A stretch of DNA of 45,174 bases from Bacteroidales bacterium (GCA_031275285.1 JAISOY010000070.1:1-45174); one strand, 5' to 3'. Positions 34,896-43,549 are shown, counted from the stretch's first letter. Notes: generated by a model from the sequence alone, not told the origin. A program made the numbers and translations.

Positions 34896-37800
34896 TCATT
34901 CAAGTGAAGTCCAGATCGTAACCGGTCCCATCAGGCCGGATTCTAACAAAGGTGAGTCCTTATGATAGTGTTTGTAGGTGCTGAATGTATAACGTCCGCT
35001 GTTACGAGGTGTTCCCTTGGTGATCCAGTCAGGCCATTGTCCATTGCGGATACCGTCATCCGGTAGTTGTTCGTCTCCAATGAGCCTGTTTGGCCACAGG
35101 TTGACTACTTCTATTTCCAGTTGATTGTTTTTGGATCGTACCATGCCGGTAATATCCACCTGCCATGGGGTGGTCCATATTGTTCCGGCTTCTTTTCCGT
35201 TAATGCGGACCCGTGCCATGTTTTTTACTTTACCAAGATTCAGGTATATTTTCCCATTATTTTTTTCCGGAAGGTCAAAGTTTTGCTTGTATACCGCGGT
35301 TCCCGAATAATACCTGATACCCGGATCGGGATGCTGTGTCCAGTCGGTGAGTTGTTCAAAAATGGTGCTTTCAGGGCCTCCCCATGCAGGATCAAATGAT
35401 ACTTCCCATTTGCTATCCAATGTTTTCAATAACTGTTTGGGTACAAAATTCTTTCCATTGGATGGTATTCCTTCTTTCCGGAAGATGATGAAATAGCTTT
35501 CATGCGGTTCAAATTCCAGTTGGATTTTTACACCTCCTTCGGCAGCCATGTATTCCGGAAGAAACCTGGTCTCTCCGGTAATGGGATCCCATAATTCCGG
35601 TTGTTTCCCGGTGATACGGAAAAAACAGGCGTTACTTACTTTATTTCCCGTGCGGTTGGCTACGAAATAAATATCACCATCCGGCATGGTACGATGGGTG
35701 TATCGGATCGGCGCTTTTGCCGAAAAATCTTCCGGTATATTCATGGATGAAAGAACACCGGATGTGATGGAATAAGGGGCATAGAGAAGATCCGCTTTTT
35801 CCCTGAGTTCACTTCCCCATATGATCTTTCCTTTTCCGAAAGTGCGTGTTGTTAATGTCTGAGGAATGTCAAGACCTCCCCATAATTCCGCGGCAATGGT
35901 TTGCACTTCCCTGTCACAATCGGGATAATTGGTTAAACCGGGTGATTTGACCGGCGGCAACCCGATAACGGTTGCACCTTCATTAACCAGCTCTTTGATC
36001 TTTTTCAGTAATCCTGGGGTCATTGTTTCAAAATCGGGCAACACAAGTAAACTATATGATGCACCGCCAGGGAACACTATCTGATGATGCTTTACCGATG
36101 CCTGTTCGATCATGCCTGGAGGGCAACCGTCGAAATTATACCCTTTTCGGTCGGGTAGAAAAGGTAATTCATATTCGAGTGCAGATTCCGGTGCACGGAA
36201 CACATGGGGGGCTCCTTCCGGGGTTAGATAAAGCACGTCTGCGACGGTCCTTCCCTGCTGTAGCATCAACTGGCAACGGGCGACATAGCGGTGGTAAGCA
36301 TCAACCATAGGCCACCAGGTCTGGTTGCGGTCCCAATGCACCCCGTAAGGACCCATCGTCATGCCCGGCCTTAAATGATCATCAAGGGATTGATGCTGGA
36401 AAGTATGGTATACCAAACGATTGATACCTGATGCAAAGGCCCAGTCGCTCTGATCTTTCATAGAACCCGGGTGTTGTTTCCATCCGTCCAGATGCGCTGT
36501 AAAAGCTTCGGCAGGGACTACCGGTTGTCCTATCAGGTGTGCGGCGGATGTACCCTCCATAGCGCTGAACGAAGTATTGAAACCGTAACCGATGCTCCAG
36601 AATTCACACATAGGCATATCTGCGGTAACAGCAAGCTCCAGGTCGGCAGTGGGATTCATATCATAAGGTTCTATGGATAATCCGTAACCATATCGGCGCC
36701 CATATTCCTTGATATGACCGGCATGGTTTTCAAGGATCAGTTCCTGCGATGTTAACCGCAGGTCCCAGAGGAAGCGTTCGCTTGTCTCCCTGTTTCCGAC
36801 AATCATACCTGCATATACCGGATAAAAAGGTTGTGGATCGTATTTGCGACGGCGGATAAATTCTTCCCTGAAACGGCTTGTCCAGTTCTGGGCACCCATT
36901 TCCCAACTGTCCATGTGCAGCATTTTGAGGCCCCCGGGAAGCCGGTTGTTCCGTTTTCCTATGGTTCTGAACAGTTCCCCGGTAAAATAATCTAAATGGG
37001 CGTTTAAGGCTGTGGTATCAAATTTGTCGGCTTCGAGTCCGACGCCCGGTATCGGAGCCGGACGTGTGACCGCTCCGTTATTGCGGCAGCTGAAACGCAT
37101 AATGGTCCACTTGCCTTCCGGAACATCCCAGGTCAATGAGCCGTCCTCTTTCATAAGTCCGGTCAGATCGGTTATTTTTTCCTTTTGTATGACTCCATCC
37201 GGCGATGTATTTTCATAGTTGGCCGAGGTTGGCAGGAATGGTTTTACTCCGGGCTGGGAACTGTAGGGGGCACGGTAATATAAGGCTTTCTCATCCGGAT
37301 TGATGATGTGCTCAGGCTGGGAAGGGGTAGGAAAAGCCAGGATTACTACATCTTCATAATATTCTTCCCATTGTTTTTTTACCTGAGGGGTAAATCCTCC
37401 TTCTCCGAAGAATGGTCTTTTAGGTGCGGGAACAGGTAGCTGGATCGTTTTTTTACCGGCACCTGTTACTTCTACCGAAGACGAAACAAGGTGTTGCATG
37501 GATGCTTCTGCCTGCACCCATGGTCCTCCGCTTCCCGTCCATCCCGGACCGACTCCGAGCGTAATGGCGATGCCCAGCCGTTCACATTCTTCAACCGCAT
37601 GTTTGAACAACTCTTTCCATTCCGGACTTAAGAAATCCACCGGTCCACGAGGTACTCCCACATTAACTTCCAGGTACACCAGGTAACCGATACCCGCTTT
37701 TTTCATGGATTCCAGATCCTTCGTCATCGCTTCCCTGGAAAGATTGCCATCCATGAAATACCAGTATACTCCGGGGCGGGCGGAATCAGGCGGATACATG

Positions 37801-37901
37801 AATTCTTTTTCCAGTTTGGCAAAACTATTTGAATCGCATGATACAAACAGCCACCCACATATGAAGGTGATGAATAAGAAAATTTGATTGATTGTTTTCA
37901 T
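34896..37901 (-). CDS. Glycosyl hydrolase lipoprotein, GH106 alpha-L-rhamnosidase-like
   Basis: A 1001-residue lipoprotein. ATG 37901 gives a clean signal ending LFVSC (Cys about 22); the frame extends 42 codons further upstream, without a signal peptide. The N-terminal part has the GH106 pattern: PPDSARPGVYWYFMDGNLSR, MTKDLESMKKAGIGYLVYLE, SPEWKELFKHAVEECERLGI and VGPGWTGSGGPWV. It is followed by the barrel (MLHMDSWEMGAQNW, YGYGLSIEPYDMNPTADLEL) and C-terminal beta-sandwich domains ending AGTIWTTPWQVDITGMVR and VVNLWPNRLIGDEQLPD. GH106 enzymes release terminal alpha-L-rhamnose from pectic and other glycans. It is flanked by two GH99-like paralogues on the same strand. Exact activity is uncertain. 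Confidence 0.82.
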   Translation of the reverse strand: MKTINQIFLFITFICGWLFVSCDSNSFAKLEKEFMYPPDSARPGVYWYFMDGNLSREAMTKDLESMKKAGIGYLVYLEVNVGVPRGPVDFLSPEWKELFKHAVEECERLGIAITLGVGPGWTGSGGPWVQAEASMQHLVSSSVEVTGAGKKTIQLPVPAPKRPFFGEGGFTPQVKKQWEEYYEDVVILAFPTPSQPEHIINPDEKALYYRAPYSSQPGVKPFLPTSANYENTSPDGVIQKEKITDLTGLMKEDGSLTWDVPEGKWTIMRFSCRNNGAVTRPAPIPGVGLEADKFDTTALNAHLDYFTGELFRTIGKRNNRLPGGLKMLHMDSWEMGAQNWTSRFREEFIRRRKYDPQPFYPVYAGMIVGNRETSERFLWDLRLTSQELILENHAGHIKEYGRRYGYGLSIEPYDMNPTADLELAVTADMPMCEFWSIGYGFNTSFSAMEGTSAAHLIGQPVVPAEAFTAHLDGWKQHPGSMKDQSDWAFASGINRLVYHTFQHQSLDDHLRPGMTMGPYGVHWDRNQTWWPMVDAYHRYVARCQLMLQQGRTVADVLYLTPEGAPHVFRAPESALEYELPFLPDRKGYNFDGCPPGMIEQASVKHHQIVFPGGASYSLLVLPDFETMTPGLLKKIKELVNEGATVIGLPPVKSPGLTNYPDCDREVQTIAAELWGGLDIPQTLTTRTFGKGKIIWGSELREKADLLYAPYSITSGVLSSMNIPEDFSAKAPIRYTHRTMPDGDIYFVANRTGNKVSNACFFRITGKQPELWDPITGETRFLPEYMAAEGGVKIQLEFEPHESYFIIFRKEGIPSNGKNFVPKQLLKTLDSKWEVSFDPAWGGPESTIFEQLTDWTQHPDPGIRYYSGTAVYKQNFDLPEKNNGKIYLNLGKVKNMARVRINGKEAGTIWTTPWQVDITGMVRSKNNQLEIEVVNLWPNRLIGDEQLPDDGIRNGQWPDWITKGTPRNSGRYTFSTYKHYHKDSPLLESGLMGPVTIWTSLE

Positions 37902-37907
37902 TGGAAT

Positions 37908-37944
37908 AAGTCGGAAAGTCGGAATGTTCATAAAGCCGGAAAGT
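37908..37944 (+). repeat. Dispersed intergenic repeat (AAAGTCGGAA family), copy 3
   Basis: Reads AAAGTCGGAATGTTCATAAA in its core, 7 nt upstream of the GH106-like ATG on the opposite strand. It matches copies at 16511 and 34699. Confidence 0.65.
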
Positions 37945-38070
37945 AAGACCGGGTGGTTTTCCCCGGAATGATCCTTATTCCTTTTTGTTCTATCTTTCAT
38001 CAGTAAGGAATTATTTGATAATCTCATAAGAAAGATATATTAAGTTGATTTTAAATATTCTATGTGAATA

Positions 38071-38114
38071 ATGTCGGATTTTTTTCATCATGTCGGTTGT
38101 GCATAAATTATGCA
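38071..38114. promoter_or_regulatory. Operator-like cluster upstream of the GH106-like gene
   Basis: ATGTCGG occurs twice at 38071 and 38090 (19-bp period, about two helix turns), followed by the perfect palindrome TGCATAA-A-TTATGCA (38100-38114). These lie in the 224-nt gap between the two hydrolase genes and could bind regulators. No T-run follows the palindrome, so it is not an obvious terminator. Confidence 0.35.
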
Positions 38115-38125
38115 TGGATATTTCA

Positions 38126-39919
38126 TTATTCCTGGTAAACAAAGTTAAATCTTCCGCCCGGAGCCACATCCCCATTGACGTAAAAATCCATGATGTTACC
38201 GGTTTCCTGCATATTATCGGACCATTTGAACTCTATATTGATTTTTTTGTTGCTTAGATCCAGCAGGCTTCTGGGGATTTCGATTTCCAATATACGGTCA
38301 TTTACGGTAAACTTTACTTCACCCGACGAGTTCCATTCCCACCAGTTGCCGGCACTTTTCTCGACAAACGCTTTATTCTTTTTAGGATTGATCCTGTTAA
38401 TGACATAATCGTATCCGTTCCAGCCGGTAGCTTTGTCCCGGTCGATATCGATAAAAAGCATCATCCAGTTACGGTCGTTGGAAGACGTGAGTTTTTCCGC
38501 AGTTTCCACATAAAAATATATTTTCTCGGAATCACGGGCTACCTTGGCTCCTGTAATATCATTCCTTCCGCTGTTATTGATATAGTACTGATCATAACGT
38601 CCCCGGTGGCTTCGATGTAATGTGTTCCCTTTATAATGCCTGTAATAAGGTAAGACATTGTCCCATTCTCCTTTTTTACCGATGGTGACGGATGTTGGCG
38701 GTGATACCTTTTCCGGTGCTTCCATGCCTTTGAATTTCCTGATATTGGATATCAACTGGTAATAATATACATCTCCTTTATCTCCCCATCCTTTGTTGGG
38801 TTCAATATCGCGACTCCGTTCCCAGTCATACTGGTCTACGAATGAGAACGGATCTCCGGTCCATCCGTGTTTCGGCAACCATTGTCCGGCAGTGTATTCA
38901 TTCCAACCTGTTACGAAGACCAGTTCAGGGTCAAGTTCAAAAGCGCGTTCCCATTGTTCCTGAAAATTCCATCCGTAAAGGTAACCGTCTACACGGGGAT
39001 CAAGCCCGTTGCGCTGACTGAAACTGCGTCCGAACGTTCCCGGAAGGTTAAATGCGCTGCAATGTCCTTTTGTCAACGGACCGGCATTTTGAGCTACTCC
39101 CACGGCAACTTGTTCGAACCGACCGTTTTCGCCTTTTATATATCCATGTTGCGGATAGTTTTCCAGCCATGCCCATTGGTCGCTTCTGGACAGTGATGGT
39201 CCGTCAACATAGTCGGGCTGGCCGGGACGAAAGGTGAAGAATCCTGCAATTTCACGGTCTTCTTTCGATTGGGTCAGGTTGTCGGGATAAGCCATGATAC
39301 ATGGTTTCCCTTTCCACATGAACCAAAGGTCTTTATAACGTCCGGGCTGGTAGACATCTTTGTACAATTGCTTCAGAGAAACCAGCGAATTGGGGAAAGG
39401 CCCGAACGGCAGCATAAATGCGATTTTGGGAACATTTACCCCATCTTTCTGTGCCTGGTCCCATGTTTTCATCAGGGCTTCGTATGATTCCTGCCAGGTG
39501 AGACTGCCGTTGGTGCAATCGAAAAAAACCGCATCAACACCGGCATCCGCTAGCATTTCCGCGTGTTTACGCAATACCCATGGATCCGTGGTTTTATAAT
39601 ATCCCAGTAATGGTTGCTCCCAGAAGAAGAATCCGGGTTGTTTTGTTCCCCATGCCGGATGGTGGTAATCTTTCATTGCCTCGGGATATTGCCGGACAAT
39701 TTCGGTAATGTTTTTCACCTGGTAGGTGGTATCGTCGTTTCCCTGATGCCAGGTCCAGTAAAAAACAGCTACATATTTATCCTTTTTCAGCGGGCCCACT
39801 TCGTCATAGCCCGGTAACTTCCTACCCAGTGCATCGGTGGCAGGCAAGTTGGATGGAACGGTTTGTGCGGAAGAATAAAGAACTACGGCACTAAGCAGAA
39901 AAGCGAACAGGTATTTCAT
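38126..39919 (-). CDS. GH99/WbsX-like TIM-barrel glycosidase with C-terminal CBM9-like domain (paralogue 2)
   Basis: A 597-residue secreted protein (signal about 1-18, ending YSSAQ) from ATG 39919; a longer frame begins at 39946 but lacks a better signal. It is colinear with the 32768 gene: ATDALGRKLPGYDEVG, VAVFYWTWHQGNDD, MLADAGVDAVFFDCTNGS, DLWFMWKGKPCIMAYP, WNFQEQWERAFELDPELVFV, TGWNEYTAGQW, then a C-terminal binding module with YFYVETAEK, WMMLFIDIDRDKATGWNGYD and FKWSDNMQETGNIMDFYVNG. The barrel is GH99-related; the true substrate is unknown. With GH106 between the pair it suggests one degradation pathway with two related specificities. Confidence 0.75.
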   Translation of the reverse strand: MKYLFAFLLSAVVLYSSAQTVPSNLPATDALGRKLPGYDEVGPLKKDKYVAVFYWTWHQGNDDTTYQVKNITEIVRQYPEAMKDYHHPAWGTKQPGFFFWEQPLLGYYKTTDPWVLRKHAEMLADAGVDAVFFDCTNGSLTWQESYEALMKTWDQAQKDGVNVPKIAFMLPFGPFPNSLVSLKQLYKDVYQPGRYKDLWFMWKGKPCIMAYPDNLTQSKEDREIAGFFTFRPGQPDYVDGPSLSRSDQWAWLENYPQHGYIKGENGRFEQVAVGVAQNAGPLTKGHCSAFNLPGTFGRSFSQRNGLDPRVDGYLYGWNFQEQWERAFELDPELVFVTGWNEYTAGQWLPKHGWTGDPFSFVDQYDWERSRDIEPNKGWGDKGDVYYYQLISNIRKFKGMEAPEKVSPPTSVTIGKKGEWDNVLPYYRHYKGNTLHRSHRGRYDQYYINNSGRNDITGAKVARDSEKIYFYVETAEKLTSSNDRNWMMLFIDIDRDKATGWNGYDYVINRINPKKNKAFVEKSAGNWWEWNSSGEVKFTVNDRILEIEIPRSLLDLSNKKINIEFKWSDNMQETGNIMDFYVNGDVAPGGRFNFVYQE

Positions 39920-40017
39920 TTGAATAAAATTAATTTTAAAGTTCAAGGTTCAAAGTTTCTCTTTTTATCCTACTTTCTAACTTTGAGACATTTCATGATA
40001 GATTGATTAACGGTCTG

Positions 40018-41910
40018 TCAGATATTGCCCCTGGCTGCTTCCGGATTCTGTTGTAGCCATATACGGTAAAGTTCGAAAAAGGTAGGCGCATCAAGCAGTC
40101 GGATATTCGGATGAGTCCGGTTTAGTTCTTCCATCACTTCTACATACCATGTAGGGGTTTTCAGGATATTGCGAAACCAGTGGAAAGGAACAGGACGGGC
40201 TTCTACCCTTTGGGCGATGCGTTGTGCTGCTTCTTTCGGGTTTTGCTGGATATCTTCGTCAGAACGCAAGACAGGCATATTGCCGTGTAACAAAGTCAGA
40301 GGCACCTTTTGCGGGACAATTCCATTCGGACTGAATGAGGCATAACAATCCAGTCCTTTGGATGACAACCCTGGAGCATGTCCGTCAATAACAAACCCGG
40401 TGATACTTATATCCCACCGAAGGTAGTATTTTTTACAATGCCTGGCCCAGGCATCAAGGCCACTGGGTAACCCGGAAATATCACGGGGCTCCTGCAACAT
40501 GCCCGGCATCAGGTATCCTGCGCCATTGTCCGCTGCAGCGAAGTAATCGTTGCGTGTTGCTGTCTTTCTGAAATTATGCATGACCATTGGTGCCCGTTCT
40601 TCAAGGACGGGGCTGATACACCACATCAAAGGAAGTTTTCCGCGGTTCGGATCATCCCAGATTGAGGGTGTTCGTTGGGTGATCCAGGCAGAAGCGTCGT
40701 AATCCCCAACATAGAATATCATGAATTCCCTGCTGTCGAAATTGACCTTCCCGTCTTCGGTGAGGTAACCTTTTTCTTTTAATTCCTGATGAGATACCCA
40801 TGATTGCGGATATTCTTTTTTTAGAGGAAAGTGTTGCCAGAAAGAAGCATTGGCCAGTGCGCCATAGCCAATAGCATCAGCATCTTTGAAAGCATTGTAG
40901 GCGCTGATGATACGGCTGAACTCCCACTCGGTGGCCACATCTTCATGACTGCCCCCAGCATGTTTGGTATACTTGAAAGCCCATGCCGGAAAGCCACCGA
41001 TGTAACAGAATTTTTCACCTTTATTTAACCGGTATGCTTCCAGCAAAAACTCTTTTAGGGTGGCCAGGTCCGTTCCGGTGATTTGGGTCGTATCATCTGT
41101 TGCCGGCTCGTCTCCCCAGGGCGATAGATCAAAGAAAAAAGCACGTTTACTGACAAAGAAATCATGATTGGTCAGGGTATGATGGTTCGATACGGTGGCG
41201 CGGGGGCGATCCCTCCATTTCTGATCAATATAATAAGCCCCGAATTCGCCGGTACATTTACCTGTTTTCATATATTTTTCAATGAACCAGATATAGGGAT
41301 CGTTTTTGATGGAACCTGTAGATTTTCTTTCAGTTTCGGGAATCATTCCCAGTCCGGTAAACATCGGGCTTCCATCTTCATTAACCAGACGGACCTTTAT
41401 CTTTAACCGGGGACCGGATACGACCAGCCTGGAATACAAACTTTTTGGGTCCGGGTCGTAACGTACAGCTATCAGGTTTTCAATTCCGGCGACTGCTGAA
41501 GCAATGTTACTGGTAGCTGCTACATGCGGGTCGTATAATACGACACCTTCAATTTCATCTTTATAGGCATTGACAAGCGAAAGGATATCCGAATATATAA
41601 TAGTATCCTTGCCGGATAGCCATTCTTTTTCTTTGCGGTATTTATTCCACCAGTATGTGTCTATTTCATTGTTTGATTCAACAATATAATTAATGAATAA
41701 TTTCGGAGCATTCCTGTTTACCACTCCCTGAAGCGTAGATACAGCATGTATATCATCCCAGAGATTTTTTACCTGGAACGGATCGGAAAGATCGTATGCT
41801 AAGGTGTATTTCAGGTCGAACATACCGATCGGAGGAACGGATGAGTTACATGAAAAGGTAAAAGTACCTGTACATAACAGAACCAGGATCTTTATTTTCA
41901 GGTCATGCAT
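40018..41910 (-). CDS. GxGYxYP family putative glycoside hydrolase (lipoprotein)
   Basis: A 630-residue lipoprotein (signal ending FTFSC, Cys about 21). The N-terminal domain has LWDDIHAVSTLQGVVNRNAP with LFINYI, typical of the GxGYxYP N-domain, and the family-name motif appears as DNGAGYLMPGML (about 486-497). Further conserved parts are FYVGDYDASAWI, LMWCISPVLEERAPMVMH and YLRWDISITGFVIDGHAPGLS. The family is predicted to be hydrolytic from fold and context, but no activity is established to my knowledge. It is the first gene of the - strand carbohydrate block; a LacI-type operator-like site lies 93 nt upstream (42003-42014). Confidence 0.82.
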   Translation of the reverse strand: MHDLKIKILVLLCTGTFTFSCNSSVPPIGMFDLKYTLAYDLSDPFQVKNLWDDIHAVSTLQGVVNRNAPKLFINYIVESNNEIDTYWWNKYRKEKEWLSGKDTIIYSDILSLVNAYKDEIEGVVLYDPHVAATSNIASAVAGIENLIAVRYDPDPKSLYSRLVVSGPRLKIKVRLVNEDGSPMFTGLGMIPETERKSTGSIKNDPYIWFIEKYMKTGKCTGEFGAYYIDQKWRDRPRATVSNHHTLTNHDFFVSKRAFFFDLSPWGDEPATDDTTQITGTDLATLKEFLLEAYRLNKGEKFCYIGGFPAWAFKYTKHAGGSHEDVATEWEFSRIISAYNAFKDADAIGYGALANASFWQHFPLKKEYPQSWVSHQELKEKGYLTEDGKVNFDSREFMIFYVGDYDASAWITQRTPSIWDDPNRGKLPLMWCISPVLEERAPMVMHNFRKTATRNDYFAAADNGAGYLMPGMLQEPRDISGLPSGLDAWARHCKKYYLRWDISITGFVIDGHAPGLSSKGLDCYASFSPNGIVPQKVPLTLLHGNMPVLRSDEDIQQNPKEAAQRIAQRVEARPVPFHWFRNILKTPTWYVEVMEELNRTHPNIRLLDAPTFFELYRIWLQQNPEAARGNI

Positions 41911-42002
41911 AGTTATCAGTTTTTAAAAGGAAAGATGTTTTTACTAAACAAAGAAAAGCAAAATAATGTTTGCTGCACGTTGCTTTGATATGGAAAAAAT
42001 GC

Positions 42003-42014
42003 GCAACCGTTTGC
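42003..42014. promoter_or_regulatory. LacI/GalR-type operator-like palindrome
   Basis: GCAACCGTTTGC pairs at 5 of 6 positions about its centre and differs at one base from the LacI/PurR-family core GCAAACGTTTGC. It lies 93 nt upstream of the first gene of the carbohydrate block. No LacI-family regulator is in the window. Confidence 0.4.
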
Positions 42015-42178
42015 ATTAGGAAATAGAAGAGAACCGTAGCTTTTGGGTGATGGTTGTAAATTATTCTTAAAGTGACGGTTTTTTTTGTTGTTGAATTCTG
42101 ATAAACAATAATTTATCTCAAAGAATGGTTTGACTTAAATGAAATTATTATAATGAAATATTAAAAAATGAATCTTTT

Positions 42179-42209
42179 TTTGTTTTTTTTTAATAATCTT
42201 TTATATTTG
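42179..42209 (+). promoter_or_regulatory. Consensus Bacteroidota promoter of the candidate sRNA
   Basis: TTTG (42179-42182), exactly 19 nt, then TATATTTG (42202-42209): an exact match to TTTG-N19-TAnnTTTG and the best promoter in the window. No + strand protein-coding gene follows. Confidence 0.7.
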
Positions 42210-42214
42210 TAGTG

Positions 42215-42471
42215 GATTTATTTAGGAAAAAAGAACAAAGTTAAATTTTTATTTCTAGCTTTTGGGGTTTACAATCATTTAAATAGTGCATTTTTATTAG
42301 GGGTAAGTAAATAATAGTTTCGTTATTTGTTTTTCTATGATTAATAATAAGTTTAGTTCGTAAAACAAAAGTATTGTTTGGGTCATTTAAGAACTATCGT
42401 AGTGTGATTTTATAACTTATGAGATGTCGCGTTGTGGTCGTTGTCCAATAAGGATAACGGCCACAATTTTT
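42215..42471 (+). ncRNA. Candidate small RNA of about 257 nt
   Basis: A transcript is predicted from the spacing between an exact-consensus promoter (42179-42209) and a strong intrinsic terminator (42432-42471). The interior lacks any conserved-looking reading frame. It does not show the marks of SRP RNA, RNase P RNA or tmRNA that I would expect to recognise. It lies between aguB and the carbohydrate block, both on the opposite strand, so it is not a leader of a visible gene. It may be a regulatory RNA; a 6S-like RNA cannot be excluded. Boundaries are estimated. Confidence 0.5.
42432..42471 (+). terminator. Strong intrinsic terminator of the candidate sRNA
   Basis: TTGTGGTCGTTGTCC (42432-42446) and GGATAACGGCCACAA (42452-42466) form a 15-bp stem with two G-U pairs and a 5-nt loop, followed by TTTTT. 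On the opposite strand no T-run follows, so it is oriented for + strand transcription. Confidence 0.85.
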
Positions 42472-42509
42472 ATAGTATACCTATAGTTTGTTTTTCCTTA
42501 CTTCTACTT

Positions 42510-43400
42510 TCAAGGGTCATCAATAAACCTTTGAAGAATAGGGGAATAAGTATCAATCCTTCTGTCCCGTAAAAATGGCCAGATGTTCCGGTATTGTTTG
42601 CTGAGTTGCAGGTCGATTTCCTGTATATGGGTTTCCGGTGTCAGATGGGGTGCCTGGTAAAGTATGGTACCAAAAGGGTTGGCAACAAAAGAACCACCCC
42701 AGAACTGTGTACCTGCTTCTTTTCCGGTACGGTTTACAGTAACAACGTGTACTCCGTTGGCGATGGCATGTCCGCGTTGGATGGTCTGCCAGGCTTCATA
42801 TTGTTCTTTGTTGGTGGGTTCTGATTTTTCTTCGATGTCCCAACCAATGGCGGTAGGAAAAAATAATATTTCGGCACCCATCAGTGATGTAATACGTGCT
42901 GCCTCGGGATACCACTGATCCCAACAGATAAGTACCCCGATCCGGGCATATTTAGTGTCGAATGTCCGGTATCCGGTATCTCCGGGTGTAAAATAAAATT
43001 TTTCATAGAATCCTGGATCGTCAGGGATATGGTTTTTGCGGTATTTTCCCAGATAGGTGCCGTCCGCATCTATAACAGCCGTGGTGTTGTGGTATAGTCC
43101 GGGGGCACGTTGTTCGAACAAAGAAGCAATGATCACCACATCCAGTTCGGCAGCCAGTTTCTGGAATGTTTCCGTCGTAGGACCGGGTACAGGTTCTGCC
43201 AGTTCGAAATTCCGGAGTTCCTCTGCATCGCAGAAATACAACGACCGGAATAATTCCTGTAAACAGATAACCTGTGCTCCTTTTTCTGCAGCAATCTTTA
43301 TTTGTTTGACCGCTTCGGAAAGGTTTTGTGCCGGATTTTCATGAGATACAGATTGGATCAGTCCGATACGGACCTTTTGTTGGTTGGTGTTCTGCTTCAT
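42510..43400 (-). CDS. aguB: N-carbamoylputrescine amidase (carbon-nitrogen hydrolase)
   Basis: A 296-residue cytosolic nitrilase-superfamily enzyme that converts N-carbamoylputrescine to putrescine, CO2 and ammonia in the agmatine route of polyamine synthesis. The catalytic triad is visible: Glu in VICLQELFRSLYFC, Lys in LGKYRKNHIPDDPGFYEKFYF and Cys in GVLICWDQWYPEAAR. The sequences FFPTAIGW and the end IDTYSPI are typical of AguB. ATG 43400 gives the family length and lies 24 nt downstream of a -7 box; the longer frame to 43511 runs through that promoter and into repeat copy B. Its usual partner, agmatine deiminase (aguA), is not in the window. Confidence 0.92.
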   Translation of the reverse strand: MKQNTNQQKVRIGLIQSVSHENPAQNLSEAVKQIKIAAEKGAQVICLQELFRSLYFCDAEELRNFELAEPVPGPTTETFQKLAAELDVVIIASLFEQRAPGLYHNTTAVIDADGTYLGKYRKNHIPDDPGFYEKFYFTPGDTGYRTFDTKYARIGVLICWDQWYPEAARITSLMGAEILFFPTAIGWDIEEKSEPTNKEQYEAWQTIQRGHAIANGVHVVTVNRTGKEAGTQFWGGSFVANPFGTILYQAPHLTPETHIQEIDLQLSKQYRNIWPFLRDRRIDTYSPILQRFIDDP

Positions 43401-43424
43401 TTTCGGAATTTGATGTGGTATTTG

Positions 43425-43432
43425 CAAAAATA
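43425..43432 (-). promoter_or_regulatory. -7 box for aguB
   Basis: TATTTTTG on the - strand matches TAnnTTTG, 24 nt upstream of ATG 43400, and supports that start over the longer frame. Confidence 0.55.
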
Positions 43433-43467
43433 TATTTTTTTCATGAATTACGGATAAAAGTAATGCG

Positions 43468-43549
43468 AAACAATTAATATCACATTTCTTGAACGTAATC
43501 AATTTGGCCAATGCGACTTAAGGAAATAATAAATAGCACTGAGTGCTTA
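43468..43549 (-). repeat. Dispersed 3'-end repeat, copy B (terminator-like)
   Basis: The partner of copy A at 5660-5741. It has the same AGCACT-G-AGTGCT near-palindrome (43535-43547), followed on the - strand by ATTTATTATTTCC. It lies 12 nt after the stop of the outer-membrane-like gene at 43562. Confidence 0.6.

Larger units (their letters stand above)
41911..42509. other. Gene-free 599-nt stretch holding an operator-like site and a candidate sRNA gene
   Basis: From left to right: the leader of the GxGYxYP gene, a LacI-type palindrome (42003-42014), an AT-rich stretch, a consensus + strand promoter (42179-42209), about 225 nt with no meaningful frame, and a terminator hairpin (42432-42471). 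The few small frames (for example 42337-42363 and 42419-42451) are 8-10 codons and probably chance. Confidence 0.65.

Noticed and set aside
34729..34965. 78-residue + strand frame before the GH106-like gene
   Set aside because: It reads through simple repeats (FSILHFPFSILH) and into the 3' end of a convergent real gene.
42419..42451. 10-codon frame MRCRVVVVVQ inside the sRNA terminator region
   Set aside because: It overlaps the terminator hairpin, has no downstream gene that a leader peptide could control, and is short enough to be chance.
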